From NCBI RefSeq assembly GCF_900116715.1, contig NZ_FPBM01000004.1, positions 1 to 64,000 of the forward strand: 64,000 bases of DNA, in the 5' to 3' direction. Positions within the stretch are counted from its first letter, which is position 1. Each line of letters begins with the position of its first letter. The translations under genes were made by a program, and so were the position numbers. This DNA comes from Polaromonas sp. YR568. GTDB taxonomy: Bacteria; Pseudomonadota; Gammaproteobacteria; Burkholderiales; Burkholderiaceae_C. Shown here piece by piece: positions 54,404-63,027 of this stretch. The notes under the pieces are model-generated. The model was not told the DNA's origin. It saw only the letters and a list, made by a program, of their open reading frames with translations, and did not search any database.

Positions 54404-55351
54404 ATGAAAACCGCCCCCGACCGGATCGAGCTGATGCAGACCTTTGTGCGCATCGTGGAGGCAGGCAGCCTGTCGGCCGCCGCCGCGCAGATGAACACCG
54501 CCCAGCCCACGGTGAGCCGGCGCCTGCAGGCGCTGGAGCGCTCGCTGGGGCTCAAGCTGCTGCAGCGCTCAACCCATGCGATGAAGCTGACGGAAGACGG
54601 CGAACGCTGCTTTGCCCGCGCCAAGGAGCTGCTGGGCAACTGGGACGCGTTTGAGGCCGACTTGCGCGGCCCGAAAGACGTGCCGGAGGGCACGCTGCGC
54701 GTGGTGGTGCCGCATGCGCTGGGCCAGCAGCGGCTGGTGGGGCCGCTGGTGGACTATTTGCGGCGCCACGACCGCGTGACGGTGGAGTGGCTGCTGCATG
54801 ACGGCACGCCTGACTTCATCGCCCAGGGCATTGACTGCGCGGTGCACGTGGGCACGGTGGAAGACCCGTCGCTGGTGGCGGTGAAGATCGCCGAGGTGCG
54901 GCGCATTGTGGTGGCCGCGCCTTCGCTGCTTAAAGGCAAGCCGCTGCCGCTGCAACCGGCCGACTTGCAGGCGCTGCCCTGGCTGGCGCTGCAGACTTTT
55001 TACCGCAGCGAGGTGACGCTGATCCACCACGGCAGCAAAGACGGCAACCCGGACGAAGAGCAGCGCTTTGCCATCAAGCCGCGCCTGGGCACCGACAGCC
55101 TGTTTGCGCTGCGCAACGCCACGTTGCTGGGCCTGGGCGCGAGCATCGCCTCGACCTGGCTGGTGGCTGACGATGTGGCCGAGGGCCGGCTGCTGCACCT
55201 GGCGCCCGAGTGGTGTGCGTCGCCCTTGCCGGTTTATCTGGTGTACCCGTATTCGAATTTTTACCCGGCCAAGCTGCGCCGCTTTGTGGAGGCGCTGCGC
55301 GACGGGTTGCCCACGGGCATGGGCTTGCCTGTGCGCGCGGCGGGGCGTTGA
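54404..55351 (+). CDS. LysR-family transcriptional regulator
   Basis: 315 residues. HTH at about 8-67 (TFVRIVEAGSLSAAAAQMN, then QPTVSRRLQALERSLGLKLL) and an effector domain. The ATG at 54404 is chosen over a TTG at 54389. Divergent from the DHA1-like pump. Confidence 0.93.
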   Translation: MKTAPDRIELMQTFVRIVEAGSLSAAAAQMNTAQPTVSRRLQALERSLGLKLLQRSTHAMKLTEDGERCFARAKELLGNWDAFEADLRGPKDVPEGTLRVVVPHALGQQRLVGPLVDYLRRHDRVTVEWLLHDGTPDFIAQGIDCAVHVGTVEDPSLVAVKIAEVRRIVVAAPSLLKGKPLPLQPADLQALPWLALQTFYRSEVTLIHHGSKDGNPDEEQRFAIKPRLGTDSLFALRNATLLGLGASIASTWLVADDVAEGRLLHLAPEWCASPLPVYLVYPYSNFYPAKLRRFVEALRDGLPTGMGLPVRAAGR

Positions 55352-55361
55352 AGAGGCCTTC

Positions 55362-56021
55362 TCAAAGGCCTTTTTCGACCATGTCCAGCAGCCGCTGGCC
55401 GATCTGCTGCATCTGCGGGCCCAGGACGGGGCCCAGCGGGCCGTCAATGACCAGCATGGCCAGGCCGTGCACCGCCGACCAGGCCAGAAACTCGGCGCCG
55501 GGGCGGCGCTCGGGTGGCAGCACACCGGCGGCCGCCAGTTTGTCGAGCGCGGCGCTGAGCAGCTCGAACGGGTCCAGGCCGCTTTGGCCTTTGCGCTCGC
55601 TATCAGCCGGCCGGCCCTCGGCCCGTTCCTTCAGGTCGTCTGAAGGGCCGAACGCCGTGCGGAACAAGCCGCTCTCGGCCTGCGCGAAACGCAGGTAACC
55701 CGCACCCACCGCGCGCACATTCGCCCGGGCGAATTCGGCCGGCGGCAAATCGGCCGGCACGGTGGCCAGCTCGGCCTCCATGGCGCGGGCCACGGCCGCC
55801 AGCGCGGCGGACCGGACGGAATACAGCAAGGCCTGGCGGCTGTCGAAATGCCGATAGGCGGCATTGGGCGCCACGCCCGCGCGCCGGGTGGCTTCGCGCA
55901 GCACCACCGCCTCGGGCCCGCCGGCGCGGGCCAGCTCCACGCCGGCTTCCAGCAGGGCGCGCCGCAGGTCCCCGTGGCGGTAAGTGCTGCGGGGTGGCGG
56001 GGACTGGGGCGCGCTGGACAT
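55362..56021 (-). CDS. TetR-family transcriptional regulator
   Basis: 219 residues. The N-terminal three-helix DNA-binding domain spans about 15-62 (LRRALLEAGVELARAGG and LREATRRAGVAPNAAYRHFD), and the C-terminal helical domain resembles TetR_C_33-type sensors. Divergent from the VOC gene at 56202; repeated operator-like sequences fill the gap. Confidence 0.92.
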   Translation of the reverse strand: MSSAPQSPPPRSTYRHGDLRRALLEAGVELARAGGPEAVVLREATRRAGVAPNAAYRHFDSRQALLYSVRSAALAAVARAMEAELATVPADLPPAEFARANVRAVGAGYLRFAQAESGLFRTAFGPSDDLKERAEGRPADSERKGQSGLDPFELLSAALDKLAAAGVLPPERRPGAEFLAWSAVHGLAMLVIDGPLGPVLGPQMQQIGQRLLDMVEKGL

Positions 56022-56038
56022 GACCTGTTACGTATTTA

Positions 56039-56086
56039 TGTGGACAGTGTTCATTATCTTTGCTATTCTTTTGTGGACGGTGTACA
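56039..56086. promoter_or_regulatory. Repeated operator-like sites between tetR-type and VOC genes
   Basis: TGTGGACAGTGTTCA (56039-56053) and TGTGGACGGTGTACA (56072-56086) are direct repeats differing at two positions, 33 bp apart. Each is partly dyad-symmetric (TGGACA...TGTTCA). A third, inverted half, TGTCCACATA, lies at 56167-56176 near the VOC ribosome-binding site. These are candidate TetR-binding sites. Confidence 0.6.
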
Positions 56087-56201
56087 CAATACTGCTGATC
56101 CAGCCACCGCGCAAGCCTTCAAAACGCATTTTTGGACCCGTTTGAAGCCTTTTTGACCCGTCAGCCTGTCCACATAACCATTGATTTCAGGAGCCCGGAC
56201 C

Positions 56202-56675
56202 ATGCAGAAAATCACCCCTTTCCTCTGGTTTAACGACCAGGCCGAGGAAGCCATGAACTTTTATGTCTCGATCTTCAAGAACTCGAAGATCACCATGCTC
56301 AGGCGCTACGGCAAGGAAGGCCCGGGGCCGGAAGGCTCGGTCATGACCGGCAGCTTTGTGCTGGAAGGCCAGGAATTCATGGCGCTGAACGGCGGCCCGC
56401 ATTTCCACTTCACGCCCGCCATCTCGCTGTTTGTGGACTGCAAGACGCAGGCCGAGGTCGACGATCTCTGGGACAAGCTCTCGACCGGCGGCGCGCCCAA
56501 CCAGTGCGGCTGGGTGCAAGACAAGTACGGCCTGTCGTGGCAGATCATCCCCAGCTTGCTCGGCGAGCTGCTGGGCGACAAGAACCCCGCCAAATCCGGC
56601 GCGGTGATGAAGGCCATGCTGGGCATGCACAAGATCAACCTCAAGGGCCTGCAGGAAGCCTACGACAGGGCCTGA
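56202..56675 (+). CDS. VOC/PhnB-like protein
   Basis: 157 residues. ITPFLWFNDQAEEAMNFYVS at the start, a central GPHFHFTPAISLFVDC, and GLSWQIIPSLLGELLGDKN are signatures of the 3-dmu-9_3-mt/PhnB branch of the vicinal-oxygen-chelate fold. Function unknown. First gene of a six-gene plus-strand run controlled probably by the divergent TetR. Confidence 0.92.
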   Translation: MQKITPFLWFNDQAEEAMNFYVSIFKNSKITMLRRYGKEGPGPEGSVMTGSFVLEGQEFMALNGGPHFHFTPAISLFVDCKTQAEVDDLWDKLSTGGAPNQCGWVQDKYGLSWQIIPSLLGELLGDKNPAKSGAVMKAMLGMHKINLKGLQEAYDRA

Positions 56676-56678
56676 AGC

Positions 56679-57098
56679 ATGACAACGCCCATCGCCAGCC
56701 TCGTGCGCCGCTATTTCTCGGCCTACGAAACAAAGGACAGGCTAGTCCTTGAAGGCATGCTTCATGAGAGCTTCGCCTTCAGCAGCCCGCTGGACGACCG
56801 CATCGACCGCGCCGCCTACTTCGCCCGCTGCTGGCCCAACAGCCGGACGCTGCGCCGCTTCACGGTCGAGAAAATTTTTGAACAAGGCGACGAGGCTTTT
56901 GTACGTTACGAAGCCGAAAGCACCACGGGCAAAAAGTTTCGCAACACGGAGTGGTTTCGCTTTGAAGGCGGCAAGCTGATGGAAGTGCAGGTGTTTTTCG
57001 GCCGCGACACCCGGCCGGCCCTGCCTGCTGCCGCTACTTCAACCACCACCACGCGCCGCAACGAATGGCCGGCCACGGCCGCGCTGTTTCCGCGCTGA
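56679..57098 (+). CDS. SnoaL/NTF2-like protein
   Basis: 139 residues, beginning 3 bp after the VOC stop. RYFSAYETKDRLVLEGMLHE and FSSPLDDRIDRAAYFARCW are typical SnoaL-like cone-fold segments. The last 30 residues are low-complexity (Ala/Thr). Function unknown. Confidence 0.85.
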   Translation: MTTPIASLVRRYFSAYETKDRLVLEGMLHESFAFSSPLDDRIDRAAYFARCWPNSRTLRRFTVEKIFEQGDEAFVRYEAESTTGKKFRNTEWFRFEGGKLMEVQVFFGRDTRPALPAAATSTTTTRRNEWPATAALFPR

Positions 57099-57151
57099 AT
57101 CTTCACCCACCCACCAACGCTATCCCACTCACCCACCAAAAGGAAATCACC

Positions 57152-57580
57152 ATGATCGTCCAGTCCTACCTCATGTTCAACGGCCGCTGCGAAGAGGCCA
57201 TCGAGTTCTACCGCAAGGCGCTAGGCGCGCAAGTCACGATGATGATGCGCTTCAAGGAAAACCCCGAGCCGATGGCCGACGGTTGCGCCGGCGGCCCCGC
57301 GCCTGACCCGAACAGCGTCATGCACGCCAGCTTCAAGATTGGCGAGACGGAGTTGATGGCCTCCGACGGCATGGGCGGCGGCAAGCCGGAGTTCAAGGGC
57401 ATTTCGCTGTCGCTCACCGCGCCCAGCGACGCCGAAGCCAAGCGCCTCTTTAACGCGCTTGCCGACGGCGGCAAGATTGAAATGCCGATGGACAAGACCT
57501 TCTTCGCGTCGTCCTTCGGCATGGTGGCCGACCGCTTCGGCGTGTCGTGGATGGTGATCAACCCGCTGCCGATGCCCTGA
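57152..57580 (+). CDS. VOC/PhnB-like protein
   Basis: 142 residues. YLMFNGRCEEAIEFYRKALG, then SVMHASFKIGETELMASDG and FGMVADRFGVSWMVINPLP define a PhnB/YjdN-type VOC domain. The ATG at 57152 follows AAAGGAAATCACC. It is a more distant relative of the gene at 56202. Confidence 0.93.
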   Translation: MIVQSYLMFNGRCEEAIEFYRKALGAQVTMMMRFKENPEPMADGCAGGPAPDPNSVMHASFKIGETELMASDGMGGGKPEFKGISLSLTAPSDAEAKRLFNALADGGKIEMPMDKTFFASSFGMVADRFGVSWMVINPLPMP

Positions 57581-57595
57581 GCCCGGCGGTAGCGC

Positions 57596-57943
57596 ATGCA
57601 ATACCTGCTGATCATCTGCCACGACGCGAGCTTCGTGCCCACGCCGGCGCTGGTCACCGAGATCGGCGCCTGGGTAAAAACCATGGAAGGCCGCGGCATC
57701 CTCAAGCACGGCAACCCGCTGCGCCCGCCCGCCGACGCCATGACGGTGCGGGTGCGGGAGGGCCGGCGGCGCGTGAGCAGCGGGCCGTTTTCACAGAGCC
57801 GCGAAAAGATGGCCGCCTACGGCCTGATTGAATGCGCCAGCCCCCAGGAGGCCATCGACATCGCGGCCGGCCACCCCATGGCCCGCGAGGCGACGATTGA
57901 AGTGCGGCCTGTGTGGGCCGACCTGCCGCGCATGGCGGCATGA
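57596..57943 (+). CDS. YCII/DGPF-domain protein
   Basis: 115 residues. MQYLLIICHD at the start, a middle SSGPFSQSREKMAAYGLIEC (the DGPFAETKE-like segment) and HPMAREATIEVRPVW are characteristic. YCII-related proteins are often found with sigma-ECF factors and VOC proteins; none of the former is present here. Confidence 0.9.
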   Translation: MQYLLIICHDASFVPTPALVTEIGAWVKTMEGRGILKHGNPLRPPADAMTVRVREGRRRVSSGPFSQSREKMAAYGLIECASPQEAIDIAAGHPMAREATIEVRPVWADLPRMAA

Positions 57944-57968
57944 CGATTCAGGAACCGAAAGACACGCC

Positions 57969-58589
57969 ATGAAGCTTTATTACTCCGACACGCTGAACCC
58001 GCGAAAAGTCTGCGCCGTGGCGCAACACCTGAAGTCGCCGGTGGAATTCATCCGGGTGGAGCTGGGCACGGGCGAGCACCGCAGCCCGGCCTTCCGCGCG
58101 ATGAACCCGAACGCCAAGGTGCTGGTCGATGGCGACCTGGTGCTGTGGGAATCGAACGCCATCATGTGCCACCTGGCCGAAAAAGCCGGCTCGGACTTGT
58201 GGCCCCAGGACGCGCGCCGCATCGACGTGATGCGCTGGCTGATGTGGGACGCGACCGAGTTTGCGCCGCTGGCCAGCGTGTTTTATTTCGAGCACATCAT
58301 CAAGCCGCGCTTTGGCATCGGCGAGCCCGACGCCGCGGAAACCGGCAAGGCGACGCCGGGCTTTGAGCGTTTCGCCAAGGTGCTGGATGCGCACCTGAAA
58401 GGGCGCCGCTACCTGGTGGGCGACGCGCTGAGCATCGCCGACTTTGCGGTGGCCATCACACTGCCCTACGCCGAGAAAACCCGGCTGCCGCTAGGCAACT
58501 TCCCCGAGATTCGCCGCTGGCACGAGGGGCTCAATGCGCTGCCCGCCTGGCGTGAGCCTTTTCCGGCAGCCAGATTGCAGGCGGCATAA
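57969..58589 (+). CDS. Glutathione S-transferase
   Basis: 206 residues. Thioredoxin-like N-terminal domain with the glutathione-site VLVDGDLVLWESNAIMCHLA (about 55-75) and a helical C-terminal domain with YLVGDALSIADFAVAI (about 146-161). A detoxification role fits the neighbouring small-domain genes. The ATG at 57969 is used. Confidence 0.93.
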   Translation: MKLYYSDTLNPRKVCAVAQHLKSPVEFIRVELGTGEHRSPAFRAMNPNAKVLVDGDLVLWESNAIMCHLAEKAGSDLWPQDARRIDVMRWLMWDATEFAPLASVFYFEHIIKPRFGIGEPDAAETGKATPGFERFAKVLDAHLKGRRYLVGDALSIADFAVAITLPYAEKTRLPLGNFPEIRRWHEGLNALPAWREPFPAARLQAA

Positions 58590-58634
58590 GGCTGGCTGCG
58601 CCCATCAACCCTCAACGCAAGACAGGAGACCGGC

Positions 58635-59141
58635 ATGGACAACGAGATGAAAATCGAAGCACCGCAAAAAGAACACCTCTGGTTGCAACAGCTGCTGGGC
58701 GACTGGACATTTACCAGCGAAATGGAAATGGCCCCGGGCCAGCCCGCCATGAAAGGCGGTGGCAGCGAAAGCGTACGCGCCATCGGCGGCTTTTGGGTGC
58801 TGAGCGAAGGCAGCTGCCAGATGCCCGGCAGCGACGGCGGCGACAAGGGAATCATGCTGACCACTCTGGGCTACGACCCCAAGCAAAATGCTTTTGTGGG
58901 AACCTGGGTCGGCTCGATGATGACCAATATGTGGGTCTACAAAGGCAAGCTGGATGCATCGCAAAAAGTGCTGACGCTGGACACCGAAGGCCCCAGCTTC
59001 AGCGGCGACGGCAAGCTGGCCCGCTACCAGGACGTGCTCACCATCAAAAACAAGGACGAGCGCACGCTGCACTCACAGGTGCGGCAGGACGACGGCAGCT
59101 GGAAACGCTTCATGATCGCGACCTACCGGCGTGTGAAGTAG
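58635..59141 (+). CDS. DUF1579-domain protein
   Basis: 168 residues. LLGDWTFTSEMEMAPGQPAM near the start, VLSEGSCQMPG and TTLGYDPKQNAFVGTWVGSM are standard DUF1579 segments. The domain has no firm function. Last gene of the run behind the TetR-type promoter region. Confidence 0.9.
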   Translation: MDNEMKIEAPQKEHLWLQQLLGDWTFTSEMEMAPGQPAMKGGGSESVRAIGGFWVLSEGSCQMPGSDGGDKGIMLTTLGYDPKQNAFVGTWVGSMMTNMWVYKGKLDASQKVLTLDTEGPSFSGDGKLARYQDVLTIKNKDERTLHSQVRQDDGSWKRFMIATYRRVK

Positions 59142-59281
59142 GCGTCGGGCCTGTGCGCGAGGCGGCAATGCCCTGAAAACCCTAGTCCCGGCGTTTTCAC
59201 CCGCGCTCTATAGAATGACCCGGGCCTCCTCAGGCGTCATGAAGACGCCATTCAGGCGCCACCTTCACATCAGGATGCCGC

Positions 59282-60232
59282 GTGCAAGCCATTATTTCCA
59301 TCCAGCAACTGAGTAAAACCTACGCCTCGGGCTTTCATGCGCTCAAGTCGGTCAACCTGGACATCCAGCGCGGCGAGATTTTTGCCCTGCTCGGCCCCAA
59401 CGGCGCGGGCAAGACGACTTTGATCAGCATCGTCTGCGGCATCGTCAACCCCAGCTCGGGCCGTGTGCTCGCCGACGGGCACGACACCGTGAGTGACTAC
59501 CGCGCCGCCCGCGCCAAGATCGGCCTGGTGCCGCAAGAGCTTTCAACCGATGCCTTTGAGACCGTGTGGTCCACGGTGAGCTTCAGCCGCGGCCTTTTCG
59601 GCAAACCGCCCAACCCGGCCTACATCGAGAAGGTGCTGCGCGACCTGTCGCTGTGGGAGAAGAAAGACAGCAAGATCATGACGCTCTCAGGCGGCATGAA
59701 GCGCCGGGTATTGATTGCCAAAGCCCTGTCGCATGAGCCGGCCATCCTGTTCCTGGATGAGCCCAGCGCGGGCGTCGATGTCGAGCTGCGCAAGGGCATG
59801 TGGCAAATGGTGCGTGAACTGCGCGACAGCGGCGTCACCATCATCCTGACCACGCACTACATCGAGGAAGCCGAAGAGATGGCCGACCGCATAGGCGTGA
59901 TCAACAAGGGCGAGCTGATCGTGGTCGAAGACAAGGCGGTGCTGATGCGCAAGCTGGGCAAGAAACAACTGAGCCTGCAGCTGCAAACGCCGCTGCAAAG
60001 CATTCCAGCCGAGCTGGCCGGGCTGCCGCTTGAGCTGACGAAAGAAGGTCACACCCTGGTCTATACCTTCGACTCGCAGACCGAGGAAACCGGTATCGCG
60101 GCATTGCTCAAACAGCTGGCCGGGCTTGGCATTGACTTCAAGGACTTGCATTCGAGCGAGAGTTCGCTCGAGGACATCTTTGTGAGCCTGGTGCATGGGG
60201 ACGCCCCTGCCGCGCAGAAGGAGGCCGCATGA
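59282..60232 (+). CDS. ABC-2 exporter ATP-binding subunit
   Basis: 316 residues, GTG start. Walker A GPNGAGKT (38-45), Q-loop Gln85, signature LSGGM (135-139), Walker B ILFLDE (155-160) and His192 are all intact. The C-terminal extension is like that of YadG/NodI-type exporters. The permease gene overlaps by 4 bp. A hairpin GGCGTC-ATGAA-GACGCC (59233-59249) lies in the leader. Confidence 0.92.
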   Translation: MQAIISIQQLSKTYASGFHALKSVNLDIQRGEIFALLGPNGAGKTTLISIVCGIVNPSSGRVLADGHDTVSDYRAARAKIGLVPQELSTDAFETVWSTVSFSRGLFGKPPNPAYIEKVLRDLSLWEKKDSKIMTLSGGMKRRVLIAKALSHEPAILFLDEPSAGVDVELRKGMWQMVRELRDSGVTIILTTHYIEEAEEMADRIGVINKGELIVVEDKAVLMRKLGKKQLSLQLQTPLQSIPAELAGLPLELTKEGHTLVYTFDSQTEETGIAALLKQLAGLGIDFKDLHSSESSLEDIFVSLVHGDAPAAQKEAA

Positions 60233-60990
60233 ACTGGCACGCCATACGCGCGATCTACCGCTTTGAAATGGCGCGCACCTTCCGCACGCTGATGCAGTCC
60301 ATCGCCTCGCCGGTAATCTCGACCTCGCTCTACTTTGTGGTGTTCGGTGCGGCCATCGGCTCCCGCATGGGCGACATCGACGGCATCCGCTACGGCGCCT
60401 TCATCATCCCCGGCCTCGTCATGCTGTCGCTGCTGAACGAAAGCATCTCCAATGCCGCTTTCGGCATCTACATGCCTAAATGGTCGGGGACGATTTACGA
60501 ACTGCTGTCGGCGCCGGTGTCGTCGATGGAGGTGGTGATGGGCTATGTGGGCGCGGCGGCGAGCAAATCCGTTTTGCTGGGCCTGCTGATCCTGGCGACG
60601 GCGCGCCTGTTTGTGCCGTACGAGATCGCGCATCCTTTCTGGATGCTGTGCTTTCTGCTGCTCACAGCGCTGACCTTCAGCCTCTTCGGTTTCATCATCG
60701 GGCTGTGGGCGGACAACTTCCAGAAACTGCAGGTGGTGCCCATGATGGTGGTGACGCCGCTGACCTTTCTGGGCGGCGCGTTTTACTCCATCAACATGCT
60801 GCCGCCGCTGTGGCAAAACATCGCCCTGTTCAACCCGGTGGTCTACCTGATCAGCGGATTCCGCTGGAGCTTTTACGGCGTGGCCGATGTCAATGTGGGC
60901 ATCAGCGTGGCGGCCATCCTGGGCTTTCTGGCGCTGTGCCTGGGGGCGGTGTGGTGGATCTTCCGTACGGGATGGAAGCTCAAGGCCTGA
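60229..60990 (+). CDS. ABC-2 exporter permease subunit
   Basis: 253 residues with six hydrophobic segments. The ABC2_membrane family features [20 protein letters not shown] and [18 protein letters not shown] are clear, as in YadH/NodJ. With the ATP-binding subunit it makes an exporter of unknown cargo (carbohydrate, lipid or drug). Confidence 0.93.
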   Translation: MNWHAIRAIYRFEMARTFRTLMQSIASPVISTSLYFVVFGAAIGSRMGDIDGIRYGAFIIPGLVMLSLLNESISNAAFGIYMPKWSGTIYELLSAPVSSMEVVMGYVGAAASKSVLLGLLILATARLFVPYEIAHPFWMLCFLLLTALTFSLFGFIIGLWADNFQKLQVVPMMVVTPLTFLGGAFYSINMLPPLWQNIALFNPVVYLISGFRWSFYGVADVNVGISVAAILGFLALCLGAVWWIFRTGWKLKA

Positions 60991-61075
60991 GTACGTAGCA
61001 CGCGGTCAAGCTTGAAAGCGCGGCGTTCAAGCGCATATATGTTGTTTGAAAATCTCACGTCAGAAAGGCCGCATC

Positions 61076-62122
61076 ATGCCCGCCAGCCACCTCGTCGTTA
61101 AAGTCAGCCCGCTCGGTTTTCCGTGGACGACGCTCGACCCTTTCCTCTTTTGCGTCTATCACGACGACGCCTATCCCAAAGCCAATGCGCAGATGGGCCC
61201 GGACGCTTCGCTGGCCGGCCGCGACATCGGCCAGGACTTTGCCCGCAAGGACGGCTGGAATATGTACCACGGCAGCACGGTGCCGGGCTTTCCGGCGCAC
61301 CCGCACCGCGGCTTTGAGACCGTGACCATCGCGCGCAAGGGGCTGATCGACCATTCCGACTCGCTGGGCGCGACCGCGCGCTTTGGCCGCGGCGATGTGC
61401 AGTGGCTGACCGCCGGCAAAGGCATCGTGCATTCCGAGATGTTTCCTTTGCTGGACGCGCAGAACCCGAACCCGCTGGAGCTGTTCCAGATCTGGCTGAA
61501 CCTGCCAGCCGCCGGCAAGATGAGCGAGCCGCACTTCACCATGTTCTGGTCGCAGGACATTCCGCGCCTGAGCGTGAAGGACGCCGATGGCCGCGGCACC
61601 GAAGTGGCCATCATTGCGGGCCGGGTGCAAGGCGCCGAAGCCGCGCCGCTGGCGCCGCCGCCCGACTCCTGGGCGTCGCAGGCCGATGCCGACGTGGCGA
61701 TCTGGACGATACGCATGGCGCCCGGCGCGCGCTGGACGCTGCCTGCCGCGACTGGTGACGGCACACGTCGCCAGCTGTATTTCTTCAAGGGCCAATCGGT
61801 GGCGATAGACGGGCAAGCCGTGGAGGCCGGCAGCGCCATTGAATTGCGCGCCGGCATGGATGCAGAGCTGGTCAACGGCAGCGAGGAGGCCGAGTTCCTC
61901 ATGCTGCAAGGCAGGCCTATCGGTGAGCCGGTGGTGCAGTACGGCCCGTTTGTGATGAACACCCAGGCCGAAATCGCGCAGACCGTGGCCGACTACCGGC
62001 GCACGCAGTTCGGCGGCTGGTCGTTTGCCGACGAAGCGCCGGTGCACGGCCGCGACCCGGCGCGCTTTGCGCGGCACCCGGGCGGGCGTGAAGAAAAGCC
62101 GGCGGAGCTGCCCAGCCGCTGA
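61076..62122 (+). CDS. Pirin-family cupin protein
   Basis: 348 residues in an extended bicupin. The metal site HPHRGFETVT (His76, His78) and GKGIVHSEM (His119, Glu121) matches the pirin/YhhW four-ligand set. YhhW-type proteins act as quercetin 2,3-dioxygenases. The ATG at 61076 is chosen; the earlier one at 61046 adds ten basic residues. Confidence 0.92.
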   Translation: MPASHLVVKVSPLGFPWTTLDPFLFCVYHDDAYPKANAQMGPDASLAGRDIGQDFARKDGWNMYHGSTVPGFPAHPHRGFETVTIARKGLIDHSDSLGATARFGRGDVQWLTAGKGIVHSEMFPLLDAQNPNPLELFQIWLNLPAAGKMSEPHFTMFWSQDIPRLSVKDADGRGTEVAIIAGRVQGAEAAPLAPPPDSWASQADADVAIWTIRMAPGARWTLPAATGDGTRRQLYFFKGQSVAIDGQAVEAGSAIELRAGMDAELVNGSEEAEFLMLQGRPIGEPVVQYGPFVMNTQAEIAQTVADYRRTQFGGWSFADEAPVHGRDPARFARHPGGREEKPAELPSR

Positions 62123-62127
62123 GGCTG

Positions 62128-62144
62128 GCCGGCGCCTTGCCGGC
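62128..62144. terminator. Possible terminator hairpin between convergent genes
   Basis: Stem GCCGGC-GCCTT-GCCGGC followed by a poor T-rich stretch. Weak evidence. Confidence 0.35.
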
Positions 62145-62156
62145 TTGCTGCTTTTC

Positions 62157-62981
62157 TCAATCCCACTTCGGCGCCAGGCCTTCGGGGTTCACCAGACGGT
62201 CGCCGCGCTCGAGCGCGGCGATGGCGGCCATGTCGGCGTCCGTCAGGCGCAGTTGCTGTGCCTTCAGGTTGCTCTCAAGGTTGGCTCGTTTTGTTGACGA
62301 CGGGATCACCGCGTAACCCAGCTGCATCGCCCAGGCCAGCGCTACTTGTGCCGTGCTGGCGTTATGGCGCTTCGCGATCTCCAGCAGCACCGGGTCTTGC
62401 AGCACCTTGCCGTAAGCCAGCGTCATGTAAGACGTGATGTGGATGCCCTGGCTCTGCGCGAAATCCACCACCTTGCGGTTTTGCAGGTAGGGGCTCAGTT
62501 CGATCTGGTTGGTGGCGATGTTGGCCGCGCCCACAGCCTCGATGGAGCGGGTGAGGTAGTCGATATTGAAATTGGACACGCCGATCTTGCGTGTGAGCTT
62601 CTGGGCCTTGGCTTCCATCAAGGCGCCCAGGGTGTCTTCCAGCGGCACGGGTTGCTTGGGCGCGGGCCAGTGAATCAAGGTCAGATCGACGTGGTCGGTG
62701 CCGAGCTTGCGCAGGCTTTCCTTGAGGCTGGGAATGACTTTGTCGCCCGCGAAGTTGTCGGTCCAGATTTTGGTGGTGATAAAGAGCTCGCTGCGCGGCA
62801 CGCCGCTTTCAGCAATGGCCTGGCCCACCTGGGCTTCGTTGCCGTAGATCTGTGCGGTGTCGATGACGCGGTAGCCGAGGTCCAGCGCGTTCTTGACGGA
62901 GTCGATGACGACCTGGTCTTTGAGCCGGAAGGTGCCGACGCCGAATGCGGGGATGTTTTTGTGGGTAACGGTGGTGTTCAT
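62157..62981 (-). CDS. dkgB: 2,5-diketo-D-gluconate reductase B-like aldo/keto reductase
   Basis: 274 residues. Asp41, Tyr46 (IYGNE), Lys71 (TTKIW) and His104 (LIHWP) form a full AKR tetrad; the whole protein closely resembles E. coli DkgB, which reduces methylglyoxal and diketogluconate. The ATG at 62981 with AGGACA upstream is used. It follows an MFS gene by 46 bp on the same strand. Confidence 0.9.
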   Translation of the reverse strand: MNTTVTHKNIPAFGVGTFRLKDQVVIDSVKNALDLGYRVIDTAQIYGNEAQVGQAIAESGVPRSELFITTKIWTDNFAGDKVIPSLKESLRKLGTDHVDLTLIHWPAPKQPVPLEDTLGALMEAKAQKLTRKIGVSNFNIDYLTRSIEAVGAANIATNQIELSPYLQNRKVVDFAQSQGIHITSYMTLAYGKVLQDPVLLEIAKRHNASTAQVALAWAMQLGYAVIPSSTKRANLESNLKAQQLRLTDADMAAIAALERGDRLVNPEGLAPKWD

Positions 62982-63027
62982 GGTGATGTCCTGTGTTTGA
63001 CGGGTTTGAAGTTGTGAGTGGATGAAA

